Below are positions 28,132-36,824 of a stretch of 64,000 bases of DNA, piece after piece. The notes beneath the pieces are model-generated. The model had not been told where the DNA came from. It worked only from the letters and a program-made list of their open reading frames with translations, and made no database searches. Numbering within the stretch: position 1 is the first letter of the stretch; the number at the start of each line of letters is the position of its first letter. The stretch comes from Bacteroidales bacterium (GTDB lineage: Bacteria; Bacteroidota; Bacteroidia; Bacteroidales; UBA3663): assembly GCA_017449065.1 (NCBI GenBank), contig JAFSKF010000032.1, forward strand, positions 1-64,000. The letters run 5' to 3'. The position numbers were made by a program, and so were the translations under genes.

Positions 28132-30012
28132 TTACCATCCGGGATTCTGTTCAAACTCCAGATAGAGGCTCGCATCACTGCGCTTCAAAGGCATCCAATA
28201 ATGCTTTTTCTGGAAATTGCGTGTCAGGATATTCTCCTCACGGAATTCTGCAATCTGATTCTGTTCCGGATTGCGATTATTGGTAGTGACGCGTATAAAC
28301 TCTTGCGAAGTCTTCACGGTGTAAGGATAGACATCAAGGAGTTTCCATCGGCGTAAATCGTTGAACCGGTGTCCTTCATACGAAAGTTCGACCGCCCGTT
28401 CGCGGCGGAGTTCCTGCATAAAAGTATTCAGGTTGCGGTTGTAGCGCACTCCTATGGCACTTACACCGGCACGTTGGCGTACGGTGTTGACTGCTTGCAG
28501 AGCTGTCATTGACGTGTAGTAACAGCCCGAAGGGTCGCCATAGGCTTGAGCGGCGGCTTCTGCATACATCAGATAGATGTCTGCCAGACGCATCCAAGGC
28601 AGGTGAATATGATATTGGTGGCTCCAGCCATAACCGTCATCGAACTTGTTGCAGTCTTTGTCAATGAACTTGTACAGCAGATAACCCGTTCGGGAACCAC
28701 GCATCACGTCTCTGTATTGTCCATCTGTCTGCAGATTGGCATAACGCCATTTCTCGTTGGCAGAAGACAAGGTGCCCTGAATAACCTGCACGCCATCGAA
28801 AACAATGTCGTGATAGAAGCGAGGATCGCGGCCGCGCCAAGGGTGTGTCTTATCAAAGCCGCTGGAGGCATCGGTCAGTGGCAGTCCATTAGCCATACCG
28901 TAATAGTTGACGTAATTAGCTGTCGGTAAGTTGCTGACACCGGTATCGTTGATGTCGCACCCGCCAAACTCTCTGCTCAATCCCAGTCCGGTATCGTTCC
29001 AACCATAGCAGGGCCCCCGGAAGATGGCTTCCACGATTTCTCCCGACATGGTCTGTCCTGCTATGCGGCGTGTGCCGTCATTGGTACGGAAGTTGTTCGA
29101 GTACTCTTCAAATGGCAGTAACCCGAACTTCGTTTTTCCGCTTTCCACAATCTGCAGCAGTTCTCCGAAAGCTTCTGCAGCCCGACGGCAGTACTCACGG
29201 TCGTAGCCGGTGCTGTCCGTTTCTCCGAGGTTTTCTTCATTCATCAGTGGGCTGCCTGCCCATAAGAGGTTTTTACCCAGATATCCCAAAGCAGCCAATT
29301 TGTTTACGCGCAGTTCGTTGTTGCCCAATGTGGCAGCCCCTGTTTCTGTGTCATCCCAATCGATAGGCAGCAAGTCGGCGGCATCGCGGAAATCTTGTGC
29401 CGCCTTTTCGGCACATTCTCCGTAACTGAGACGTGGCAATGTCAGTTTCTCGTTAGAAGGAAGCACCTTGTCGATGTAGGGCAGACCTCCGAAATACTGC
29501 ATCAGTTCAAAGTGGAACCAGCCACGGAAAAACAGCAGTTGTCCTTCAATAAAACGTTTCTGCTCTGCCGTAGCATCCACCAGTTTGTCCAGATTCTCTA
29601 AACCCATGTTGGCTTTACGGATGCCATACCAACAACCAGGCCAAAGCGAGTGATCGAAACGGTTGCCTCCGGGATTGAACCCGTTGCGGTCCATCCATCC
29701 GCTCTGCCATCCGTCATGTTCGGATTGCCAGCCCCAGAAGTCGCCTTGGTCAATCTTATAAACCATGTGATAGTCAATGCCCACATTCATGATTTCGTCT
29801 TCGCCCCAGTTCCAAGAGTTCGTCCAATAGCCTTTATCAAATTCGGGAATACAGCAATAAAGTTCTTCTACGAACCCTTGAAAGTTGCGGAAGTCTTTAT
29901 ATGCATCGGTCGAAGAAATTTCAGACTCCGGCGCTTTGTCAAGATAGTCGGTGCAAGCCGTCAGTGTGCTGCCGACAATACACATTATTATATATATACT
30001 CTGCTTTTTCAT
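28132..30012 (-). CDS. xusB: SusD/RagB family lipoprotein (first pair)
   Basis: This 626-residue protein has a lipoprotein signal ending in STLTACTDYLDKAPE. The SusD helices are present (FVEELYCCIPEF, RFIEGQLLFFRGWFHFELMQYFGG) and the diagnostic C-terminal segment reads RERAVELSYEGHRFNDLRRW. It is the cell-surface binding subunit for the SusC-like transporter immediately upstream, from which it is separated by one base. The sequence is rich in Trp near residues 65-125, consistent with carbohydrate stacking, though the binding residues cannot be assigned by eye. It corresponds to XusB in cluster order. Confidence 0.92.
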   Translation of the reverse strand: MKKQSIYIIMCIVGSTLTACTDYLDKAPESEISSTDAYKDFRNFQGFVEELYCCIPEFDKGYWTNSWNWGEDEIMNVGIDYHMVYKIDQGDFWGWQSEHDGWQSGWMDRNGFNPGGNRFDHSLWPGCWYGIRKANMGLENLDKLVDATAEQKRFIEGQLLFFRGWFHFELMQYFGGLPYIDKVLPSNEKLTLPRLSYGECAEKAAQDFRDAADLLPIDWDDTETGAATLGNNELRVNKLAALGYLGKNLLWAGSPLMNEENLGETDSTGYDREYCRRAAEAFGELLQIVESGKTKFGLLPFEEYSNNFRTNDGTRRIAGQTMSGEIVEAIFRGPCYGWNDTGLGLSREFGGCDINDTGVSNLPTANYVNYYGMANGLPLTDASSGFDKTHPWRGRDPRFYHDIVFDGVQVIQGTLSSANEKWRYANLQTDGQYRDVMRGSRTGYLLYKFIDKDCNKFDDGYGWSHQYHIHLPWMRLADIYLMYAEAAAQAYGDPSGCYYTSMTALQAVNTVRQRAGVSAIGVRYNRNLNTFMQELRRERAVELSYEGHRFNDLRRWKLLDVYPYTVKTSQEFIRVTTNNRNPEQNQIAEFREENILTRNFQKKHYWMPLKRSDASLYLEFEQNPGW

Positions 30013-30013
30013 A

Positions 30014-33000
30014 TTACAGCGTGAATTTTAGTCCGAGGTTAAAACGTTTGACGGTCGGGTAGGCGCCTTGCGAGGCGTTTCCTGTCCCTGCGAAGTTACT
30101 TTCGCGATCGTCAGGCATACGACTCCAGCACCAGAGGTTGTTGCCGTTGATGAATACTTTCAAAGAAGAAAGCCCGATGTGATGAATCCAGGAGTTCGTG
30201 TCCCAGGTATAGGCAATCTCGGCATTCTTCAGACGAATGAAAGAACCGTCATAAAGGAAGCGCGTGCCATTATAATAGGTGCCATTGGGGGTAGAGTTCC
30301 ACCTTGGCATGGGAACGTCAGCGTTCTGATTGTTTACGCTCCAATAGGTTCCCTCATCGAAGGCGGTATCCAAGTGTCCGTCGAAGGTCCCGAACCACAC
30401 GTAGCGCGAAACATTGGTCACACCATAGAATTGGCACATGAACGACAAACCTTTCCAGTCGAATCCCACAGTGGCGCTATACGTATTCTGTGGGGTGCCT
30501 GTATGCTGATAGGGGGCTTGGTCGTTGGAGTCAATCACGCCGTCGGCATTAAAGTCAATCATTTGATACATGCCTGGCAATTTCTGGTCATCGTTGGTAT
30601 TGTGCTGCGTCATACCGATGATCTCGTCCCAAGTGCTTGCCCAGCCGTTGGTTTGCCAAGAACGGTTCTGTCCGATGGCATAGCCTTCGGTCTTCTGATA
30701 GTCCGGAAGCAGAGCGGCATCGTCATATTCCACGATTTTGTTTTCGGCATGCGTGGCGTTGAAGTTGCCCCAAACACGCCAGTCAGTTCCTAATTTCTTA
30801 TTAATGCGCAGTTCCAGCTCATAGCCATGCGTCTTTACCCGCCCCAGATTCGCCGTCGGTGCAGTAGTACCATAGTAGGAAGGTACCGCTCTGCTACCTC
30901 CAGCCACCAGAATGTCTCTCCGGTGCTCCCGAAAGAAGTCCATAGATCCGGAGAAGAAACCGTCTGCGATAGAGTAGTCAACACCGATATTCTGTTTCAA
31001 GGCTCTTTCCCAATGCACGTCCATGTTGCCCACGCGGCTTTCTTTATACCATGTATAGGGAGAACGTACATCCGGATCCAGACCTTGTTGGGTCGTGCCT
31101 CCGTAAGCCCATTGCGTCACATAGAGCCAGCGGTCACCCACGTTGTCATCACCCACTTCTCCTAAAGAATAGCGTAGTTTCAGCATAGGCACCCACCAGT
31201 GTAGGGATTCCCACCATTTTTCCTCCGAGAGCAGCCAGCCGAGAGCACCCGAATTGAAGAAGGCGAACCGGTTGCGTTCCGAGAATTTTTCCGAACCGTT
31301 ATAGGCTCCGTTGTATTCGAAGAAATAACGATTATTGTATGCATAAGTGGTTCGGAAGGCCCAGTCCTCGCGATAGTGTGTGAATTCCGACCCCATGGCG
31401 CGTTCTGTTCGGTTGAAGACTCCCATTGCGGTGATATCGTGTTTGCCGAACTGCCGTCCCCAGAATAATTGAGCCTGATAGAACAGGTTCCGTTGTGTCA
31501 CGTTGTTGTCCACACTGCCTCCGGCAACATTCCATTTAATGCCTTCCTGATAGTCGAAGTTGGTATTTCCGTCGTTAGGTTCGCGAAGGGTAACGTCGCC
31601 TGTATCCGGATTGATCCATTTGCGCTGAGCAGAGTGTCCCGTATCGTCAATGCCTCGACGGTATTCTACAAACACATTGTCCCAGGAAACAGTAGCACTT
31701 GCTTTCAATCCTTTTAACAGGAAGGAGAGATCCTGTTCCAGGGTGAAGTCGGTGTTCACACGTGTCGTGGTTCTATACTCAATGCCGTTAATAGCCATAT
31801 TATAGGCAGAGTTCGGAGCACCGATTTCATCATCGGGATAGTAGCCCCATGAGCCGTCGCTGTATTTGGGAAGGAAGGCATCGGATGGAGCAGAATAGGC
31901 AGCCTGCCAATATTGTGTCTCGAAGTAAGAGTTGCTGTCAACCCCCCATGGACCTTTCTTTTTTCCGCTGCTACCGAAGATGTTTGTCTTCAATAATGTT
32001 GTTTTCGTGAGTTGGAAGTCCAAGTTCGAGCGCACGTTGATGCGGTTATAGCCAAAGCCCGGCTTATAGCCGCGTCCATTGTCCCACTCACGGAAAAGAT
32101 CTCCTTCGTGCAGGAAGTCAACAGCAGCGAAATACTTTACATTTTTCGTACCGCCGGAAATATTGATATGCGGATTGTACGAAAAAGCGGCCTTTTTAAA
32201 CAATTCATCTTCCCAATCGACATTTGGATAACGTTCTGCCTCTTCCACACTGGCAGGATGCCGGTATTTGTCAAGAATCTCCTGAGGGGTTATCTTCGAC
32301 CAGGAATCCGGAGTAAGACCTAACTCGTGCTCAATGGCTCGGTTGCGCAGGGCAAGAGCATCATAACTATCCTTGTGTCCGGGTAGTTTAGAAGCCACTT
32401 TTGCCACTATGTTCATACCGACTTCAATCTTAGCTTTACCGTCCTGTCCGCGTTTGGTCGTAATCAGAATGACACCGTTGGCTCCTTTCACACCATAGAC
32501 GGCAGTGGCTGAGGCATCTTTCAATACTGAAATAGATTGCACCGACGAAATATCGACGGCCGACATGGGGCGTTCAATTCCGTCCACCAGAATCAGAGGA
32601 TCACTGTTGTTCCATGAAGATATGCCGCGTATCACGATGCGAGGGTCTTCCTCTCCAGGCATACCTGTTGATGACATCACCGTAACACCCGGCAGGTTGC
32701 CCGCCAGTGCGGCACCCAGCGATGAGACGCCGCCTGTCCGTTCCAGCACCTTGCCCTCTGTCTGTGTGATGGCTCCCACAACGGAGGCTTTCTTCTGTTG
32801 ACCGTAGCCTACTACCACCACGTCTTGAAGCACCTGTTTGTTTTCCTGAAGCACAAAACTGAATGTGCGTTGGCTGCCGACCGGTGCTTCCTGTGATGTC
32901 ATACCGATGTATGAAACCACAATGCTTACGTTTTCCGAAGGTATCAGCAGCGAGAAGTTTCCGTCTATGTCGGTTACAGCTCCGATGCTTGGTCGTTCTT

Positions 33001-33154
33001 TCACCACCACTGTTGCACCGATGACTCCTTCGCCTGTTTCATCGACCACTGTTCCTGTAATGCTGATCTGTGCCCTTGCCGAAATTGCCGATAACAGCAA
33101 ACAAACTACAAGAGGGAGCTTTTTCAGGATTCTCTGTTTAAGGTTTACTTTCAT
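30014..33154 (-). CDS. xusA: SusC-like TonB-dependent transporter (first pair)
   Basis: This SusC homologue is complete at 1046 residues from the start at 33154. The signal peptide (LPLVVCLLLSAISARAQ) is followed by a carboxypeptidase-like domain (ITGTVVDETGEGVIGATVVV) and the VVVGYGQQKK segment. The plug (IVIRGISSWNNSDPLILVDG, VLKDASATAVYGVKGANGVI) and a large barrel ending in KRFNLGLKFTL complete it. An upstream ATG at 33196 would lie at the predicted transcription start and is rejected. It is the first gene of a seven-gene operon running to 19143 and is preceded by the shared regulator-site promoter at 33201-33266. It likely imports xylan fragments. Confidence 0.94.
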   Translation of the reverse strand: MKVNLKQRILKKLPLVVCLLLSAISARAQISITGTVVDETGEGVIGATVVVKERPSIGAVTDIDGNFSLLIPSENVSIVVSYIGMTSQEAPVGSQRTFSFVLQENKQVLQDVVVVGYGQQKKASVVGAITQTEGKVLERTGGVSSLGAALAGNLPGVTVMSSTGMPGEEDPRIVIRGISSWNNSDPLILVDGIERPMSAVDISSVQSISVLKDASATAVYGVKGANGVILITTKRGQDGKAKIEVGMNIVAKVASKLPGHKDSYDALALRNRAIEHELGLTPDSWSKITPQEILDKYRHPASVEEAERYPNVDWEDELFKKAAFSYNPHINISGGTKNVKYFAAVDFLHEGDLFREWDNGRGYKPGFGYNRINVRSNLDFQLTKTTLLKTNIFGSSGKKKGPWGVDSNSYFETQYWQAAYSAPSDAFLPKYSDGSWGYYPDDEIGAPNSAYNMAINGIEYRTTTRVNTDFTLEQDLSFLLKGLKASATVSWDNVFVEYRRGIDDTGHSAQRKWINPDTGDVTLREPNDGNTNFDYQEGIKWNVAGGSVDNNVTQRNLFYQAQLFWGRQFGKHDITAMGVFNRTERAMGSEFTHYREDWAFRTTYAYNNRYFFEYNGAYNGSEKFSERNRFAFFNSGALGWLLSEEKWWESLHWWVPMLKLRYSLGEVGDDNVGDRWLYVTQWAYGGTTQQGLDPDVRSPYTWYKESRVGNMDVHWERALKQNIGVDYSIADGFFSGSMDFFREHRRDILVAGGSRAVPSYYGTTAPTANLGRVKTHGYELELRINKKLGTDWRVWGNFNATHAENKIVEYDDAALLPDYQKTEGYAIGQNRSWQTNGWASTWDEIIGMTQHNTNDDQKLPGMYQMIDFNADGVIDSNDQAPYQHTGTPQNTYSATVGFDWKGLSFMCQFYGVTNVSRYVWFGTFDGHLDTAFDEGTYWSVNNQNADVPMPRWNSTPNGTYYNGTRFLYDGSFIRLKNAEIAYTWDTNSWIHHIGLSSLKVFINGNNLWCWSRMPDDRESNFAGTGNASQGAYPTVKRFNLGLKFTL

Positions 33155-33200
33155 ATTCCTGTTGGTTTGTATGTTTTCTGCGATATTAATATTCACGGTG

Positions 33201-33266
33201 CAAAATTATGGGAAAGCCTGCAAAAAGACTTTCCCATACGTTGCAGGGGAGTGGCGAAATGTCGCA
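33201..33266 (-). promoter_or_regulatory. Regulator site and promoter A, drives the xus operon
   Basis: Read on the minus strand: distal half-site TGCGAC (33261-33266), 15 bp, proximal half-site TGCAAC (33240-33245), 31 bp, then the -7 box TAATTTTG (33201-33208). The half-sites are 21 bp apart, two helical turns, as expected for an AraC-type regulator dimer. The 31-bp spacer carries an exact inverted repeat, TATGGGAAAG/CTTTCCCATA, also found almost unchanged at promoter B. No good -33 TTTG exists at the usual distance, consistent with an activator-dependent promoter. Confidence 0.85.
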
Positions 33267-33271
33267 ATTGC

Positions 33272-36200
33272 CTATTTTATTACGATTTTCCTGCCATTCT
33301 GAATATATACACCTTGCTTTTCAGGTATTCTTGTCTGCATTCCTTGCAAGTTGTACCACAAGTTATTTCCGGGTTCCACACTTACCACGCTTTCAATATC
33401 CGAAGGTGTTTCTCCGTCTTCGCTGAGGAAAACGCGCTTCAGGCGAATTGCTTTGCCACCGTTGGTCTGAAAAGAAACACGGGTTACGGCCTGTTTGTCA
33501 ATCTTTGTGACATTCGATAGCTTGAGTTTCGTTGTGGCACTGGTGATGGTTCGCGTATAGGATCCCGATTTGTCGTAGAGGCAGAGTGTGGTCGAAACGG
33601 CAGGCTTTTCTTCCATCTCTATCACAAGGTATGAGGTTGTCGCGATATTGAGGCCTACAGAGTATTCCCAACCGGCTTGTCCTTTGGAGGATGTGATAAA
33701 TTCTCCGGTTTGTGCATTGAACGTACCTTCTCCTACGATGCTCGGATTGAAGAGACCTTCTCTGATTGGAAACGATTCAACAGCCAGTGAGAATCCGAAC
33801 TGATGCTCCGTTCCTTCGTAATCTGTGTAGGTGGCAGTCACCTGGGCTTCGCCTTCCTTCAGACCCGTGACGATGCCGCGACTGATAGAAGCGATGCTTT
33901 CGTCATCAAGGTCATAGCTGCAGTTGGCTGCTATCGGTTGCTTCATGCCAGAACGCATCACGGCATAAACAGGTAAGGAGGTTGTTCCTCCATTCAGTAC
34001 TTCAACGCGGCTGTCTATATCGATATGATCGAGTTGCAAGTCTTCGGCAGAGAAGGTCTGTAGTCTTTCGGGAGAATAGAACTGCTCCTCAGAGAATGCC
34101 GTTTCCGTGGAGAACCAGTCGATGTCAACATAGCCACCAGTGTTTTCCGTCGAATAGTTGAAGAGGTAGAATCTCTGTCCCGCAAAGACAGTAATCAGGA
34201 AACGCATGTCGAACGAGTTGGAAATCGCGCGTGAGTAGGTTACGTTGTCTGTACTATAATAATAGGTTACTTTCGAAGTGCCGAAGTTGGCTCGTGCCTG
34301 TAAATAGACAACATCTGTTGTCAACTCTCCGCAATCTTTTTCGAACTCAGCATTACTGTCGTATGCTGACCGATAAACATACAGGTGACGCACACCATTC
34401 AGTTGTTTTACACCTACCCATGAATAAGGGTCTTGAAATACTGCCAGACCACATACATCGCCGTCTTGCATGTGCGATACATCAACCTTCATGGTTCCAT
34501 AGACCTGCGGTTTCTTGGAATTCAGAGTCCCTTCGTTATGAAGGGCGATTATGCGCTGAGTCAGGGAGTTCCTGGCTTCTTTCAAGTTGTTGGCTTTACC
34601 TGCCGTGTAAAGTCGCAGATTGCCTGGATTCTCAATCAGCGACCATGCCGAAGCATCCGGCTGATGGTTCCATTGCCATTGCAAGCCGAGATTGAGCGCT
34701 GTGAATGTTTCGTTGGTCGAAAGAGCAGCACGCGGCCAGGCTTGTCCGACGTTTGGCTTGGTGTATGCCACACCGTTTTTGCTCACATCAATGCCGTCAT
34801 TACCGATGGTCGGCCAGCCGTTGTTCCATGCAACGGGTTCCAGATAGGGTATGCGTCCGATAGCCCCGTCGTCTTTGAATAAAACGGTCCACCATTCTCC
34901 GGTCGGAGTATCCACTAACGCTCCTTGGTGGATATGTTGGCCTTTCATGACACGTTCTCCGACTTCCTCATACGTTCCCATAGGCTCTGTGCTTCGGAAG
35001 ATGGTCTGCGAACCTTCCGTGCCTCCATAGGTGGCATAAATATAATAGTAGTTGCCGATGTGGTAGATTTTACTGCCTTCCAGACCGCTGTCATCCCTGA
35101 CGATGACTTCTTTGTCAGCCACTCGATTGAACTGCCTGTCGAGCTTCACCACATGCAAGCGGTTGATGCCGCACGAAACATAGATATAGTCCCCTTCGAA
35201 CAGCATGCCGCAGTCGTAGTAGTTGTCGTTGAGCTTGCGATAGGTCCAAGGCCCTGCCGGGTCGGTGGCTGTCAGCACTGAACCGCCCACGTCAAGACTG
35301 CTTATCAGAATGTAATAAGTACCGTTGCTGTAACCCAATGCTGAAGCCCACATGCCTTCTGCATAGGCACCCTTTCCGTCAAGCAGGTTGTGCTTGTTAT
35401 CATCAGCCAGTTGTGACAGCGGATTGGCGCAGTATTCCCAGTTGACGAGATCGTGCGATTTTAGCAGTGTGGCTCCCGGCAGATGATGGAATGTGGTTGA
35501 TAGCATATAGAACGTGTCATCCACGCGGATAACGTCAGGATCCGGAAAGTCGGCGTTGATAATGGGATTGATGTAAGTGCCGTCTCCTTGGTCGCTATAG
35601 CGCACTCGTTCGAATGACGGATAGGCAAAGTCTGTCTGTGCGTATGCCTTGTACCAAGCCATGCAAGCCTCTCCGCAAGCTTCGGCATTACCTTGGCAGA
35701 AGGGTACGATCTCCCCCTTGTTGATGTAGGTATCGATATCAATATAGTCGCCTACACCGGTTAGGTTCATCGAGATGCCATATTTGTCAATCAGGGCTTG
35801 ATAGAGTGTACCCCATCCGCTTGTCGTAGCTGTGCCCCAAGTACCGTAATTGGCAGGAACCCATTGCCCGAATTCGTTATACTTTCCTTCCCCTTCTTTC
35901 TCCGGACTCCAGTCTATTTCGGTAATGATGACAGGAGCGCTTTCCACGACGGGAACCATATTGACGAAATTCTGGATATACTTCTCCGGATTACCGATGC
36001 ACTGGTCACTGCCATACCATTCTGGATAATTGTGAACGGCATAACCGATGTTGTAGCCGGCAATCGGATGCTCTTTATATCCATTGTAGATGCTTTGATA
36101 TCCTGCTCCCGGCACCCAGATGATTCCGGTAAAACCATTTTGGCGGATTAGGTCGGCGATGGGCTGGAAGAAGTCGTGAGGAGCCGAACCTGTATTATCC

Positions 36201-36820
36201 TGCTTTCCGTTGGCATCGAGGATGTTTACTGGTTCGTTAGCCAGTTCCAACTGGATGAACCCTGCATATTTCCGGATGCTGTCATCCTGCGAGATATAGT
36301 TCCAGACTGTTTTCAGATAGTCCTGATAGCCTCCGTTCACCTGAATTTCCTCTGGGCAAACTCCTGGTGGACGTACCACTACATAGAGACCGTGTCCCAA
36401 TGCTTTCTGGATAAGAGGCCAGTAGAGTTTCTCCCAGAACTGCTTGAAGCGGCTCTCCTTAAAGGCTGCATAATCGCTTTCGTCCTTGCCGTTGACGAAG
36501 CACCAGCAGGGGTCTAAGTGCAGGCGAAACACATTGCAATAAGCACCTTTGGTTGTGTCGGTCACGGCTGTATAGAGCTTGTCAAAATACTCGATACAGC
36601 GGTTGACGTATGCCGTCGAGGCGGATGTTCCCCAGCGTCCGTTGTTGAAGTAGGGTGAAGGCGTGTCCATGACGCCATGCAGCACCACGTGGTTGCCTTG
36701 CTCGTCCTGCAATTCGGTACCATGGGTGTGCAACGGTGACAAAATGCCGAACTGTGCCCGTGCCACGAATGGCACAAGCACAGTAAGGGCAAAAGTCAGA
36801 AGCAAAGACTTCTTGTTCAT
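33272..36820 (-). CDS. GH5-GH43 two-enzyme fusion, secreted
   Basis: This 1182-residue protein joins two catalytic domains. After a signal peptide (LTVLVPFVARAQ) comes a GH5 barrel (about residues 25-400), with acid/base Glu196 in ELANEP and nucleophile Glu301 in IITEIDW. A GH43 propeller starts near 415 (ADFPDPDVIRVDDTFYML, general base near Asp427; putative acid in GLEGSKIYHIG). A C-terminal concanavalin-like domain, an Ig-like Big domain near residues 935-1010 and a terminal sorting-type motif (GVYIQNGRKIVIK) follow. The pairing of an endo-acting GH5 with an exo-acting or debranching GH43 fits arabinoxylan breakdown. It is second in the transcript from promoter B, 4 bp after the preceding gene. 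Confidence 0.87.
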   Translation of the reverse strand: MNKKSLLLTFALTVLVPFVARAQFGILSPLHTHGTELQDEQGNHVVLHGVMDTPSPYFNNGRWGTSASTAYVNRCIEYFDKLYTAVTDTTKGAYCNVFRLHLDPCWCFVNGKDESDYAAFKESRFKQFWEKLYWPLIQKALGHGLYVVVRPPGVCPEEIQVNGGYQDYLKTVWNYISQDDSIRKYAGFIQLELANEPVNILDANGKQDNTGSAPHDFFQPIADLIRQNGFTGIIWVPGAGYQSIYNGYKEHPIAGYNIGYAVHNYPEWYGSDQCIGNPEKYIQNFVNMVPVVESAPVIITEIDWSPEKEGEGKYNEFGQWVPANYGTWGTATTSGWGTLYQALIDKYGISMNLTGVGDYIDIDTYINKGEIVPFCQGNAEACGEACMAWYKAYAQTDFAYPSFERVRYSDQGDGTYINPIINADFPDPDVIRVDDTFYMLSTTFHHLPGATLLKSHDLVNWEYCANPLSQLADDNKHNLLDGKGAYAEGMWASALGYSNGTYYILISSLDVGGSVLTATDPAGPWTYRKLNDNYYDCGMLFEGDYIYVSCGINRLHVVKLDRQFNRVADKEVIVRDDSGLEGSKIYHIGNYYYIYATYGGTEGSQTIFRSTEPMGTYEEVGERVMKGQHIHQGALVDTPTGEWWTVLFKDDGAIGRIPYLEPVAWNNGWPTIGNDGIDVSKNGVAYTKPNVGQAWPRAALSTNETFTALNLGLQWQWNHQPDASAWSLIENPGNLRLYTAGKANNLKEARNSLTQRIIALHNEGTLNSKKPQVYGTMKVDVSHMQDGDVCGLAVFQDPYSWVGVKQLNGVRHLYVYRSAYDSNAEFEKDCGELTTDVVYLQARANFGTSKVTYYYSTDNVTYSRAISNSFDMRFLITVFAGQRFYLFNYSTENTGGYVDIDWFSTETAFSEEQFYSPERLQTFSAEDLQLDHIDIDSRVEVLNGGTTSLPVYAVMRSGMKQPIAANCSYDLDDESIASISRGIVTGLKEGEAQVTATYTDYEGTEHQFGFSLAVESFPIREGLFNPSIVGEGTFNAQTGEFITSSKGQAGWEYSVGLNIATTSYLVIEMEEKPAVSTTLCLYDKSGSYTRTITSATTKLKLSNVTKIDKQAVTRVSFQTNGGKAIRLKRVFLSEDGETPSDIESVVSVEPGNNLWYNLQGMQTRIPEKQGVYIQNGRKIVIK

Positions 36821-36824
36821 AACA

